A DNA stretch of 64,000 bases from FEB-7 sp963698265 (GTDB taxonomy: Bacteria > Pseudomonadota > Gammaproteobacteria > Burkholderiales > Usitatibacteraceae). The notes beneath the pieces were generated by a model that searched no databases, was not told where the DNA came from, and saw nothing but the letters and a program-made list of their open reading frames with translations. Shown piece by piece: positions 1 to 9,875 of the stretch. The stretch's first letter is position 1; each line of letters begins with the position of its first letter. Location of the stretch: NCBI GenBank assembly GCA_963698265.1, contig CAVOQC010000001.1:372001-436000 (forward strand). The letters run 5' to 3'. The position numbers and the translations under genes are program-made.

Positions 1-31
1 GCAGGAAGGCCTTCTTGTCGGGGCTCGCCAC
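1..31 (-). CDS. Start of a possible ribbon-helix-helix (Arc-like) protein, cut by the window edge
   Basis: After the stop of the small membrane protein gene, the minus strand offers a GTG codon 6 bases further on and an open frame to the window edge. It reads VASPDKKAFL, so only ten residues are visible. From memory, short ribbon-helix-helix proteins encoded beside SPFH genes in proteobacteria begin with a similar KKAF stretch before the DNA-binding strand. A DNA-binding protein here would fit the perfect palindrome in front of the operon. This is a weak call based on position and a few residues; it could be any third operon gene. Confidence 0.4.
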   Translation of the reverse strand, partial: MASPDKKAFL

Positions 32-37
32 CGGCGG

Positions 38-394
38 TCAGCGCCGCTTTTCCGCCGGGCCTGGGGTCCCCGGCATCCGGCGATACCGCGCGAGGCCTCC
101 CAGCGCGAGGAGCGTCACCGCCACGGCCGTCACTCCCGACCAGGCGCCCGCCGATTCCTCGCCGAGCCCGCCGAAGCCCCAGGCGAGCGCGCACAGCGCG
201 AAGGAGAGCCCGCCCGCGCCCAGCGCGAAGCCCATCCAGCGCGCGAGCCCCTGCGCGTCGGGGTAGCGCTCGGGATGGGCGCGGTAGTTGTTGATGAGGC
301 GCACCTTGCCGAGGACGCCGACCAACCAGGCGAGCACCAGCAGCGCCAAGGCGGCGAGGCCCAGCACGAGGGGTCCGGTGGCCGCGGGCGTCAT
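38..394 (-). CDS. Small inner-membrane protein (DUF3784-like)
   Basis: The product has 118 residues with a hydrophobic segment at about 8–30 and further hydrophobic stretches near 52–74 and 83–102. Between them lies a polar NNYRAHPERYPD loop. A loop of this kind followed by paired helices recalls DUF3784-type small membrane proteins, but the family assignment is tentative. The ATG lies 14 bases after the SPFH gene, preceded by a GAGG/CAGG stretch, so the two are cotranscribed. It probably acts with the SPFH protein in the membrane. No enzymatic motif is visible. Confidence 0.65.
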   Translation of the reverse strand: MTPAATGPLVLGLAALALLVLAWLVGVLGKVRLINNYRAHPERYPDAQGLARWMGFALGAGGLSFALCALAWGFGGLGEESAGAWSGVTAVAVTLLALGGLARYRRMPGTPGPAEKRR

Positions 395-407
395 CGTCCT
401 GCCCGCC

Positions 408-1289
408 TCAGGGGTAGAGCGTGCCGGTGTTCACGATGGGCTGGGCGTCGCGATCCGAGCAGAGCACCACCATGAGGTTCGACACCATCGCCGCGCGCCG
501 CTCGTCGTCGAGCTCGACCACGCCCTTTTCCGAGAGGCTCTTCAGCGCCATCTCGACCATCGAGACCGCGCCCGTGACGATCTTGTAGCGGGCGCTGATG
601 ACGGCCTCGGCCTGCTGGCGGCGCAGCATCGCGCCGGCGATCTCGGGCGCGTAGGCCAGGTGGGTCAGCTTCGCCTCCTCGATCTTCACGCCCGCGAGCT
701 GCACGCGCACCTGCACCTCGTCGCGCAGCGCGTCGGCCACGGAATCCGCCCCGGCGCGAAGCGTGATCTCGTTCGCCTCGTGCTCCTCGCCCTCGTCGTA
801 GTTGTAGCGGGTGGCCACGTGGCGCAGGGCCGACTCGCTCTGGACCCGCACGAAATTCTCGAAGTCGTCCACGTCGAAGAGGGCCTGCGCGGTGTCCTCG
901 ACCCGCCAGACCACGACCGCGGCGATCTCCACGGGATTGCCGCGCTTGTCGTTCACCTTGAGGGTGTCCACGTTGTAGTTGCGCGCCCGCGCGCTCACCT
1001 TCTTGCGGATGAGCCACGGCCAGGTCCAGCGAAGCCCCGGCGTGCGCTCCGTCCCCGCATAGTCGCCGAAGAGCGTGAGCACGCTCGCCTCGTTGGGCTG
1101 GAGCATGAAGTAGCCGGGTGCGACGAAGACGATGGCGATCGCGGTCGCAACGGCGAGGACGGGGGCATGGGCCACCACGATCGCGAAGACCTCCACCGCG
1201 ATGAGCGCGAGCAGGACCACCAGCATGAAGATGCCGTTGAAGGTCGTGGCGGGCTTCTCGAAGTTGCCTTCCTTGCGGTATTGGGCCAT
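408..1289 (-). CDS. SPFH/Band 7 domain membrane protein
   Basis: The 293-residue protein has two N-terminal transmembrane helices (about 20–38 and 42–62), then an SPFH (stomatin/prohibitin/flotillin/HflK) domain at roughly 65–240 containing NEASVLTLFG, a typical opening of the fold, and an alanine/glutamate-rich helical end. Such proteins oligomerise on the inner membrane and organise lipid or protease complexes; the client here is unknown. It is the first gene of an operon that continues leftward through a small membrane protein and probably a DNA-binding protein. A 16-bp palindrome sits 26–41 bases upstream of the start codon, so control by a dimeric repressor is likely. Confidence 0.9.
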   Translation of the reverse strand: MAQYRKEGNFEKPATTFNGIFMLVVLLALIAVEVFAIVVAHAPVLAVATAIAIVFVAPGYFMLQPNEASVLTLFGDYAGTERTPGLRWTWPWLIRKKVSARARNYNVDTLKVNDKRGNPVEIAAVVVWRVEDTAQALFDVDDFENFVRVQSESALRHVATRYNYDEGEEHEANEITLRAGADSVADALRDEVQVRVQLAGVKIEEAKLTHLAYAPEIAGAMLRRQQAEAVISARYKIVTGAVSMVEMALKSLSEKGVVELDDERRAAMVSNLMVVLCSDRDAQPIVNTGTLYP

Positions 1290-1315
1290 GGGTCCCTCCC
1301 GGCGCGGGGGCTATT

Positions 1316-1331
1316 AAAGTGATATCACTTT
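1316..1331. promoter_or_regulatory. Perfect 16-bp palindrome in the SPFH operon promoter
   Basis: The sequence AAAGTGATATCACTTT is identical to its reverse complement and is A/T-rich in an otherwise GC-rich region. It lies just upstream of the SPFH start codon (1289), where a promoter core would be. Perfect symmetry points to a homodimeric regulator. The probable ribbon-helix-helix gene at the end of the same operon is the obvious candidate, which would make this an autoregulatory operator. That pairing is inference. Confidence 0.7.
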
Positions 1332-1397
1332 GGGGCAGGCGCCGGGGATTGTCAACCGCGACCTTCCGCCGGCTCGCGTGCGGCCTTCGACAGGGCA

Positions 1398-1416
1398 CGG
1401 CCCGCCCATCGGGCCG
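1398..1416 (-). terminator. GC hairpin downstream of the tartrate dehydrogenase gene
   Basis: CGGCCCG and CGGGCCG form a 7-bp stem around a 5-base loop about 20 bases past the stop codon of the minus-strand dehydrogenase gene. There is no clear T-run, so termination is only possible. Confidence 0.35.
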
Positions 1417-1434
1417 CGCCGGGCGCGCGCCGCC

Positions 1435-2505
1435 CTAGCCCAGCGCCGCGATCACCGCGTCGGTGACTTCCGTGGTGCGCGCGGTCCCGCCGATGTCGCG
1501 CGCGAGGGTCTTGCCCTCCCGGCACACGCGCTCGATCGCCGCGAGGATCGCGTCCGCGGCCGGCTTCTCGCCCAGGTGCTCGAGCATCATCGCCACGGTC
1601 CAGAAGGTGGCGATGGGGTTGGCGATTCCCTTCCCCATGATGTCGAAGGCCGAGCCGTGGATGGGCTCGAACATCGACGGGAACTCGCGCTCGGGGTTCA
1701 GGTTCGCCGTGGGCGCGATGCCCAGGCTTCCCGCGAGGGCACCCGCGAGGTCGGAGAGAATATCGGCGTGCAGGTTGGTCGCGACGATCGTGTCGAGCGA
1801 GCGCGGGTCCTGCACCATCACCGTGGTCGCCGCGTCCACCAGGAGCTTCCTCACCGCGACGTCCGGAAACTCCGCCGCGACCTCGCGTGCGATCTCGTCC
1901 CAGAGCACCATGCCGTGGCGCTGGGCGTTGGACTTGGTGACGACGGTGAGGTGTTTGCGCGGGCGCGACTGTGCGAGACGGAAGGCGAAGCGCATCACGC
2001 GCTCGACGCCCGCGCGGGTGAAGACGGAGGTCTCCATCGCCACCTCGATCGGCAGTCCCGGGTGCACGCGACCGCCAGCGCCGGAATACTCGCCCTCGGT
2101 GTTCTCGCGCACGATCACCCAGTCGATGTCGCCGGGGCCGCGGCCCGCGAGCGGACAGGCGACGCCGGGGAAGATGCGCGTGGGCCGCACGTTCGCGTAC
2201 TGGTCGAAGCCCTGGCAGATCTTGAGCCTCAGGCCCCAGAGCGTGAGGTGGTCGGGAAGCTCCGGGTCGCCCACGGCGCCGAAGAGGATCGCGGAATAGG
2301 GCTTGAGCGTCTCATTGCCGTCCTCCGGCATCATCACGCCGTGCTCGCGGTAGTAGTCCGAGCCCCAGGGAAAATGCGTGGGCTCGCAATGGAACCCGCC
2401 CAGCTTCGCCTCCACCGCCGCGAGAAGCCGCAGCCCCTCGGGCACCACTTCCTTGCCGATGCCGTCGCCGGGGACGACAGCAATCCGGTATTGCCGCTTG
2501 CTCAT
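1435..2505 (-). CDS. Tartrate/D-malate dehydrogenase (isocitrate/isopropylmalate dehydrogenase family)
   Basis: A 356-residue NAD-dependent beta-decarboxylating dehydrogenase. The N-terminus IAVVPGDGIGKEV is the family signature. RENTEGEYSGAGGRVHPG and the metal-binding region NLHADILSDLAGALAGSLG are also present, and the length matches TtuC/DmlA enzymes. These oxidise tartrate, D-malate or related 2-hydroxy acids, giving pyruvate or oxaloglycolate; exact specificity cannot be read from sequence. I start at the ATG at 2505 because GAGG lies 8 bases upstream; the open frame extends 16 codons further but would overlap the acetyltransferase gene. LeuB is less likely because no leuCD genes are adjacent. 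Confidence 0.88.
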   Translation of the reverse strand: MSKRQYRIAVVPGDGIGKEVVPEGLRLLAAVEAKLGGFHCEPTHFPWGSDYYREHGVMMPEDGNETLKPYSAILFGAVGDPELPDHLTLWGLRLKICQGFDQYANVRPTRIFPGVACPLAGRGPGDIDWVIVRENTEGEYSGAGGRVHPGLPIEVAMETSVFTRAGVERVMRFAFRLAQSRPRKHLTVVTKSNAQRHGMVLWDEIAREVAAEFPDVAVRKLLVDAATTVMVQDPRSLDTIVATNLHADILSDLAGALAGSLGIAPTANLNPEREFPSMFEPIHGSAFDIMGKGIANPIATFWTVAMMLEHLGEKPAADAILAAIERVCREGKTLARDIGGTARTTEVTDAVIAALG

Positions 2506-2542
2506 GGGGAAACCTCGAACGGGGGGATACCCCGGAACGCTA

Positions 2543-3046
2543 TCAGAAGGCAAGCCGCATCACTTGCTCGCCGTCAGAGACTTCGCCCGTGCGCGTGAAT
2601 CCGAACCGGGCGTAGAAGGGCTCGGGGCTGCCCTCCTCCTCCACGAAGCTCAGGAACATCGCCTTCGCCTCCGGCACCGCCCGTGCGCGGTCCACGAGCA
2701 GGCGCATCGCCTGCGCGCCAAAGCCGAGTGATTGGAAGCGCTCGCCGATCATGAAGCGCCACAGGTACACGTACGGCTCGCGCCTCCAGTCCTCGGGAGC
2801 GCGGGCCGGATCGAAGCTCCAGTCCTCGAGCATCGCGAAGCCCACGGCCGTGCCGTTGGCGTTGATGCCGCGGAACCAGGCCTCCGAGTGGAAGTGCGCC
2901 TGCGCGATCGACACGGCATTGGGCGCGACGAAGCGCTCCTGGGCGGGGGCGACCTTCAGGCGAAGGTAGTCGCGCAGATTCTCGCGGGTGATCTCGCGCA
3001 GTTCCACGCGGGCCGCCTTGTCCGGAATCGCTTCATCCATGTCCAT
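2543..3046 (-). CDS. GNAT-family N-acetyltransferase
   Basis: The 167-residue protein has one GNAT fold. A central beta region ends in YVYLWRFMIGERFQSLGFGAQAM, which fits the acetyl-CoA-binding R/Q-x-x-G-x-G/A motif, and the C-terminal FYARFGFTRTGEV segment is typical of the fold. It transfers an acetyl group from acetyl-CoA to an amine; the resemblance is closest to diamine/spermidine acetyltransferase-like proteins, but the substrate is unknown. The start follows an AAGGAGGA ribosome site 28 bases after the formate dehydrogenase alpha gene, so it may be the last gene of that operon. Confidence 0.82.
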   Translation of the reverse strand: MDMDEAIPDKAARVELREITRENLRDYLRLKVAPAQERFVAPNAVSIAQAHFHSEAWFRGINANGTAVGFAMLEDWSFDPARAPEDWRREPYVYLWRFMIGERFQSLGFGAQAMRLLVDRARAVPEAKAMFLSFVEEEGSPEPFYARFGFTRTGEVSDGEQVMRLAF

Positions 3047-3074
3047 GCGTGGTGTCCTCCTTCCGGCTCGCCGC

Positions 3075-5891
3075 TTACCCGGCCGGCGCGAACGCCTGCC
3101 CGCCGCCGTAGCTCGCCAGCTCGCGGAGTTCGCCGCCCTTCGAGACCTTCACGGCGCAGTACTTCAACTCCGCAATCTTGCCGAAAGGGTCCAGCGCCGG
3201 GTTGGTGAGGAGGTTCGCCGCCGCCTCGTAGAAGGCGAACGGGATGAAAATGCTGCCGCGCGGGGTGCCGTCGTCGGCACGCGCCGCGAGCGCAATCTCG
3301 CCGCGCCGGGACGCCACGGTGACCACGTCGCCGGGCAGCGCACCAAGCGCATCCAGGTCCAGCGGATGGATCGACGCGACAGCCCGCGGTTCGATCGCGT
3401 CGAGCACCGAGGCGCGCCGCGTCATCGAGCCCGTGTGCCAGTGCTCGAGCTGCCGGCCGGTGATGAGCACGAACGGATACTCGGCATCCGGCCGCTCGTC
3501 GGCGGGAATGAGGTCGGCCGGCACGAAACGCGCCCGTCCGTCCTTCGTGGGGAAGTTCTCGGTGAAGACCACGGGCTGGCCGGGGTCGTCCTCCGTGCGG
3601 CACGGATAGGTCACGCTCGACTGCGCCTCGAGCCGCTCCCAGGAGATGCCGCCGATGGAGTTCATGGCGCCGCGCATCTCCTCGTAGACCTCGGCCACGC
3701 CGCTCTCGGGTCCGGCGTAGTTCCAGTCGAGGCCGAGGCGCCCGGCGATCTGCTGCGTGATCCAGAGATCCTGCCGCGCCTCGCCGGGCGCATCGAGCGC
3801 GCGCCGGCCCATCTGCACGATGCGGTCCGTGTTGGTGACCGTGCCCGTCTTCTCGGGCCAGGCCGAGGCCGGCAGCACCACGTCGGCGAGGTAGGCGGTC
3901 TCCGTGAGGAAGATGTCCTGCACGACGAGGTGCTCGAGCTTCGCGAGCCCCTCGCGCGCGTGATGCGCATTCGGGTCCGACATCGCCGGGTTTTCGCCCA
4001 GCACGTACATGCCGCGGATCTGCCCCGCGCAGGCCGCGTCCATGATCTCGACCACCGTGAGCCCGGGCTTCGTGTCGAGCTTCGTGCCCCAGTACTTCTC
4101 GAAGCGCGCGTTGGCCTCCGGATCGTCCACGCGCTGGTAGTCGGGGAACATCATCGGGATGAGCCCCGCATCCGACGCACCCTGCACGTTGTTCTGGCCC
4201 CTCAGCGGATGCAGCCCCGTGCCGGGCCGGCCGATCTGCCCGGTCATGAGGGTGAGCGCGATGAGGCAGCGCGCGTTGTCCGTGCCGTGCACGTGCTGCG
4301 AGATGCCCATGCCCCAGAGGATCATCGAGCCCTTCGCCGTGGCGTAGGCGCGGGCGACCTCGCGGATCGTCTCCGCGGGGATGCCGCACAGTGGCGCCAT
4401 CGCCTCGGGGCTGAAGCCCTTGGCGTTCTCCTTCAGGGCCTCGAACCCCGTGGTGCGCATGCGGATGAAGTCGGGGTCCGTCAGGTTCTCCTCGAGGATC
4501 GTGAAGATCATCGCGTTGAGGAGCGCCACGTCCATGTCGGGCTTGAATTGGAGCACCCGCCAGGCGTGGCGCGCGATCTCGGTGCGCCGCGGATCGGCGA
4601 GCACGAGCTTCGCGCCGCGCTTGACCGCGTTCTTGATCCACGTGGCCGCGACCGGGTGGTTGGACGTCGGGTTCGAGCCGATGAGGAAGATGAAGTCCGC
4701 CTTCGCGACGTCCGAGACCTGGTTGGAGACCGCGCCGGAGCCGATGCCCTCGAGGAGGGCCGCCACCGACGAGGCGTGGCACAGGCGCGTGCAGTGGTCC
4801 ACGTTGTTCGAGCCGAAGCCCGTCCGCACGAGCTTCTGGAAGAGGTAGGCCTCCTCGTTGGAGCCCTTGGCGCTGCCGAAACCGGCGAGCGCGCTTCCGC
4901 CGTGCGCATCACGCACCTTCGCGAGCCCCCCGGCGGCGAGGTCGAGCGCTTCCTCCCATGACGCCTCGCGGAACACCTCGCTCCAGCGGGTGGGATCGAC
5001 GGTGAACTCGGCGTGCTTCGGCGCCCCGGGCTTGCGGATGAGCGGCTTCGTGAGCCGGTGGGGATGGCTCGCGTAGTCGAAGCCGAAGCGGCCCTTCACG
5101 CACAGGCGGTCGTGGTTCGCCGGGCCGTCGATGCCCTCCACGCGCACGATCGCGTTCGCCTTCACGTGGTAGGTGAGCCGGCAGCCGACGCCGCAGTAGG
5201 GGCAGACGGAGTCGACGGTCTTGTCGGCCTTCACGAGATAGGCGCCCTTCGCGGGCGCGAGCGCCCCCGTGGGGCAGGCCTGCACGCACTCGCCGCAGGC
5301 GACACAGGTGGACTCCCCCATGGCGTCGTCGAAGTCGAAGGTGATTCTCGCGTGCGTGCCGCGCCAGGAGTAGCCGATCACGTCGTTCACCTGCTCCTCG
5401 CGGCAGGCTCTCACGCACCTCGTGCACTGGATGCAGGCGTCGAGGTTGACCGCCATGGCCGGGTGCGAGACGTCCGCGGCGGGCTGCGCCCGCGCGGCGA
5501 AGCGGGGCTTGCCCACGCCGAGCTTCTCCTTCCACTGCAGCAGCTCGTTGCCGCCGGGCTTCAAGTCCGCTGCCGGCGCGTCGGCTGCGAGGAGTTCCAG
5601 CACCAGTTTCTGCGAGTGCACGGCACGCGCGGAGACGCTCGAGACCACCATGCCCTTGGCGGGCGAGCGGCAGCACGAGGGCGCCAGCACGCGCTCGCCG
5701 TCGATCTCCACCATGCAGGCGCGGCAGTTGCCGTCCGGCCGCCAGCCTTCCTGGTAGCAGAGGTGCGGGATCTCGACGCCGTGGCGCTTCGCGGCCTGGA
5801 TGATCGTCTCGCCGGCGAACGCGGAGACGGACTCGCCATTCAACTTGAAGTCGATGACCTCGGGCACCGCGACGGGTTCGTTCATCTTCAT
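3075..5891 (-). CDS. fdsA: Molybdenum formate dehydrogenase alpha subunit
   Basis: The 938-residue catalytic subunit oxidises formate to CO2. Domains in order: a 2Fe-2S plant-ferredoxin-like region (Cys about 45, 56, 59, 73), a NuoG-like middle with two ferredoxin motifs (CIQCTRCVRAC near 153, CVACGECVQACP near 196), an N-terminal cluster of the molybdopterin domain (CPYCGVGC near 230), then the bis-MGD domains. The catalytic ligand is Cys about 371 in TRLCHASS, encoded by a normal TGC codon, with the following His conserved; it is not a selenoprotein. The start at 5891 has GAGG 6 bases upstream and follows the partner gene's stop by one base, implying coupling. No fdsC/fdhD or fdsD gene follows in the window. 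Confidence 0.93.
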   Translation of the reverse strand: MKMNEPVAVPEVIDFKLNGESVSAFAGETIIQAAKRHGVEIPHLCYQEGWRPDGNCRACMVEIDGERVLAPSCCRSPAKGMVVSSVSARAVHSQKLVLELLAADAPAADLKPGGNELLQWKEKLGVGKPRFAARAQPAADVSHPAMAVNLDACIQCTRCVRACREEQVNDVIGYSWRGTHARITFDFDDAMGESTCVACGECVQACPTGALAPAKGAYLVKADKTVDSVCPYCGVGCRLTYHVKANAIVRVEGIDGPANHDRLCVKGRFGFDYASHPHRLTKPLIRKPGAPKHAEFTVDPTRWSEVFREASWEEALDLAAGGLAKVRDAHGGSALAGFGSAKGSNEEAYLFQKLVRTGFGSNNVDHCTRLCHASSVAALLEGIGSGAVSNQVSDVAKADFIFLIGSNPTSNHPVAATWIKNAVKRGAKLVLADPRRTEIARHAWRVLQFKPDMDVALLNAMIFTILEENLTDPDFIRMRTTGFEALKENAKGFSPEAMAPLCGIPAETIREVARAYATAKGSMILWGMGISQHVHGTDNARCLIALTLMTGQIGRPGTGLHPLRGQNNVQGASDAGLIPMMFPDYQRVDDPEANARFEKYWGTKLDTKPGLTVVEIMDAACAGQIRGMYVLGENPAMSDPNAHHAREGLAKLEHLVVQDIFLTETAYLADVVLPASAWPEKTGTVTNTDRIVQMGRRALDAPGEARQDLWITQQIAGRLGLDWNYAGPESGVAEVYEEMRGAMNSIGGISWERLEAQSSVTYPCRTEDDPGQPVVFTENFPTKDGRARFVPADLIPADERPDAEYPFVLITGRQLEHWHTGSMTRRASVLDAIEPRAVASIHPLDLDALGALPGDVVTVASRRGEIALAARADDGTPRGSIFIPFAFYEAAANLLTNPALDPFGKIAELKYCAVKVSKGGELRELASYGGGQAFAPAG

Positions 5892-5892
5892 G

Positions 5893-7575
<1,683 letters not shown>

Positions 7576-7667
7576 GGCGTGCTCGTGGTTGTCGGCGCGG
7601 GGCCGGCTTGGCTGGCGGCCCGGGGAAGCACGCCCTCGCTCGGCGGCAAGGGCTCGGGAATCAGGCC

Positions 7668-7713
7668 ATTAGACTACTGAAGGCAGGGTGCGTTTGGGCT
7701 TGACCCGAGTCAA
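7668..7713 (-). promoter_or_regulatory. Crp/Fnr-type promoter for the formate dehydrogenase operon
   Basis: TTGACCCGAGTCAA (7700–7713) has two perfect inverted halves, TTGAC and GTCAA, around 4 bases. On the minus strand TAGTCT (7676–7671) or the overlapping TCTAAT (7673–7668) can serve as a -10, placing the box centre about 42 to 45 bases upstream of the predicted start. This is class II activator geometry. The box also lies in the shared upstream region of the plus-strand amidotransferase, but its spacing to that gene's -10 fits less well. Confidence 0.6.
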
Positions 7714-7759
7714 GGCTCTCCCGCCCGGATGCTTCGGGGCCTGTGCCAGAATGCCTCCC

Positions 7760-8683
7760 ATGTGCCGCGCCCTGCTCTACCTCGGCGAGCCCGTCGTCCT
7801 GGACAGCTTTCTCTACCAGCCGGATTCCGCGCTGGTGCGGCAGAGCTACATGCCCAAGATGCTGCACATGCTGAACCTCGCGGGCTTCGGCATGCGCGCC
7901 TGGGACCGGCGTTCGCGGGAGCCGGCGAAGCCCTGGGCCTACGGCTCGACGGGCCTGCCCGTCTTCGACCGGAACCTGAAGAGCCTCGCCGAGAAGGTGG
8001 AGGCCGGCGCCGTGCTCGCGCACGTGCGCGGCGTGGCCTACAGCACCGCGGTCGACATCTCGCTCGCGAACGTCCACCCGTTCCAGTTTCCGGGCTGCCC
8101 GGTCGTGATGGCCCACAACGGCGACCTCGCCCGGTTCGCCGACCTGAGGCCCGCGCTCGCCGCCCACGTCCCGGCGAGCCTCGCCCGGCACGTGCGCGGC
8201 ACCACGGACAGCGAGTGGATCTACGCGCTCATCCTCTCCGGGCTGCCCGATCCCTTCGCAGTGCCCTCGGGCGGGGAGCTGGTCGAGGCCGTCGCGCGCG
8301 CGCTCGCCATCATCCGCCGGGAGCGCGCCGCGCTCGGCATCGACATTTCCTCCGCGGCGAATCTCTTCGTCACCGACGGCACGCAGATCGTGGCGACGCG
8401 CTACTGCTTTGACTTCGGCCGCTACGCCACCGACGACCCCGCGAAGCTGCACGAGGCGAACCTGCGTTTCGTGAGCCTGTGGTACACGCTGGGCCGCGAT
8501 TACGGGCTGCACGACGGCGAATGGAAGATGGTCGGCGGCGCCGAGGCCGCGGACTCGATACTGGTGGCTTCGGAACCGCTCACGCGCGACGTGGCCGCTT
8601 GGGTGGAGGTGCCGGAGTACTCGATGCTGCACGCCTGCATCCGCGACGGCCGGCCGGCGGTCACGCTGCACTACCTCGACTGA
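7760..8683 (+). CDS. Class II glutamine amidotransferase
   Basis: A 307-residue N-terminal-nucleophile amidotransferase. I start at the ATG at 7760 because it puts Cys at position 2, which becomes the N-terminal nucleophile when Met is removed; an upstream in-frame start would bury it. AHVRG, NVHPF and AHNGDL are the glutamine-site motifs of the family. It hydrolyses glutamine and passes ammonia to an acceptor, or acts as a gamma-glutamyl hydrolase like EgtC; the partner is unknown and no synthetase is adjacent. CAGAAT at 7747–7752 ends 7 bases before the ATG with no ribosome site, so the message may be leaderless. Confidence 0.87.
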   Translation: MCRALLYLGEPVVLDSFLYQPDSALVRQSYMPKMLHMLNLAGFGMRAWDRRSREPAKPWAYGSTGLPVFDRNLKSLAEKVEAGAVLAHVRGVAYSTAVDISLANVHPFQFPGCPVVMAHNGDLARFADLRPALAAHVPASLARHVRGTTDSEWIYALILSGLPDPFAVPSGGELVEAVARALAIIRRERAALGIDISSAANLFVTDGTQIVATRYCFDFGRYATDDPAKLHEANLRFVSLWYTLGRDYGLHDGEWKMVGGAEAADSILVASEPLTRDVAAWVEVPEYSMLHACIRDGRPAVTLHYLD

Positions 8684-8728
8684 CGCGCTCGCGCGGCGCC
8701 ACGGCCGCCATGGCCCCGTGGGAGCCGC

Positions 8729-9775
8729 TCAGGGAAGGCGGTCCGGCGCTTCGCCGCGCTCCGACCAGAGTTGCGCCGCTCCCGCCGCCTCGAACTGCGC
8801 CGCGTCGACCGGGCGCGCCGCGAGGCGGGCCTGGGCGGCCAGCCGCATGAGCGCGCGGTTCGTGCGCCCCAGCGACTCGAGCAGGCTCCGCTGCACCGCG
8901 GCACGCACCCGCGAGCCCGATGTCGCCTCCCCGAAATACAGGCGGCGGAATGCCTCGGCCGGGATCTCGAGAACGGTGGAATCCTCCCGCGCATACGCAT
9001 GGGAGCCGTGGGCCGATTCGAGCAGCACGCCCATGAAACCCAGCGGCCGGCCGGGGCCCAGGACGGCCACGCGCCGCTCCAGCCCATCGACGGGCCGCAC
9101 GATCTCCACGGCGCCGCGCGCGACGATGAACACGACGTTCGCAGGGCTCCCGGGCGCGTGCAGCATCGTTCCCCGGGGCAGGTCGAGTACGTTCGCTTCC
9201 GCGACGACTTCGTCGATCTCGTCCCGGGGGAAGTGGTCGAAGAAGGCGAGCCGCGGCAGGAAGGCGGGGAGGTCGAACGTGGCCCGATGCTTGCGCGCAA
9301 TACCCGCGAGCGGGCCCGCGGACGGCGGGCGCGCGGGCCTGTCCTCGGGAGAGGCGAGCGCAGCCAGGCGCCGGTTGAGCGCGCGCAGCCGCTCCGCGAG
9401 CACAAGCGTCACCGCGTGCTGCAGGTCGCGCGAGGCTCCCTGGCGCTGCGAGACGACGGCCCGGAAATCCTCGAAGGCGAGGAACCAGCCGTCCACGTTC
9501 TGCGTCGCCACGACCGTGGCGGTGCAGGTGCCGGCTTCCACGAGGGCCATCTCGCCGAAGATGTCGCCCTCGCCCAGGCGCGCCACCACGTAGCACTCCC
9601 CTCCCGGCGCGAACACGCGGGCCTCGGCGCTGCCCTTGCGCAGGACGAAGGCGCCGCGCGCCGCCTCGCCGTGGCGAACGAGCACGGAGCCCTCGACGAA
9701 CGAGACCGGGCGCGCCGCGGCGAGAAGCAGGTCGCGCGCCTCGGGAGCCAGCATCTGCAGGAAGGATTGCGGCAT
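8729..9775 (-). CDS. Protein with two cyclic-nucleotide-binding (CRP-like) domains
   Basis: The 348-residue protein has two cNMP-type beta-barrel domains, about 8–130 and 165–285, joined by a helical linker. The first contains GDIFGEMALVEAGTCTATV, a good match to the phosphate-binding cassette. The second is more divergent, without a complete cassette. A helical tail of about 60 residues follows, with no winged-helix DNA-binding domain and no membrane segment. It is probably a cytoplasmic effector-binding or anchoring protein. The start at 9775 follows AGGAGGT by 7 bases; the earlier ATG lies within that ribosome site. Convergent with the amidotransferase gene. Confidence 0.8.
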   Translation of the reverse strand: MPQSFLQMLAPEARDLLLAAARPVSFVEGSVLVRHGEAARGAFVLRKGSAEARVFAPGGECYVVARLGEGDIFGEMALVEAGTCTATVVATQNVDGWFLAFEDFRAVVSQRQGASRDLQHAVTLVLAERLRALNRRLAALASPEDRPARPPSAGPLAGIARKHRATFDLPAFLPRLAFFDHFPRDEIDEVVAEANVLDLPRGTMLHAPGSPANVVFIVARGAVEIVRPVDGLERRVAVLGPGRPLGFMGVLLESAHGSHAYAREDSTVLEIPAEAFRRLYFGEATSGSRVRAAVQRSLLESLGRTNRALMRLAAQARLAARPVDAAQFEAAGAAQLWSERGEAPDRLP

Positions 9776-9792
9776 GGCGGTCACCTCCTATG

Positions 9793-9873
9793 CCCTCACC
9801 CCCCGCCCCTCTCACCGAGCGAGAGGGGAGCAGGCTCTCCCTTCTCCCCTGGGAGAAGGGTCGGGGATGAGGG
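9793..9873. repeat. REP-like palindromic intergenic element
   Basis: The block is flanked by CCCTCACC and GATGAGGG and contains two perfect hairpins: an 8-bp stem 9806–9813/9821–9828 and a 10-bp stem 9839–9848/9851–9860 with a 2-base loop. Repeats beginning CCCTCACCCC and rich in CTCTCCC/GGGAGAGG are dispersed in many proteobacterial genomes. It follows the sucD stop directly and may also act as its transcription terminator or mRNA end stabiliser. Confidence 0.7.
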
Positions 9874-9875
9874 TG

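Noticed and set aside
1348..1434. A second operator or small gene between the SPFH and dehydrogenase genes
   Set aside because: Apart from one GC hairpin, the sequence shows no codon bias, promoter or repeat.
1435..2505. 3-isopropylmalate dehydrogenase (leuB)
   Set aside because: The TtuC-like segments (RENTEGEYSGAGGR, GNETLKPY) and the lack of leuC/leuD neighbours fit tartrate/D-malate dehydrogenase better.
3075..5891. Formate dehydrogenase as a selenoprotein
   Set aside because: The active-site codon in TRLCHASS is TGC (Cys), not TGA, and no SECIS-like need arises.
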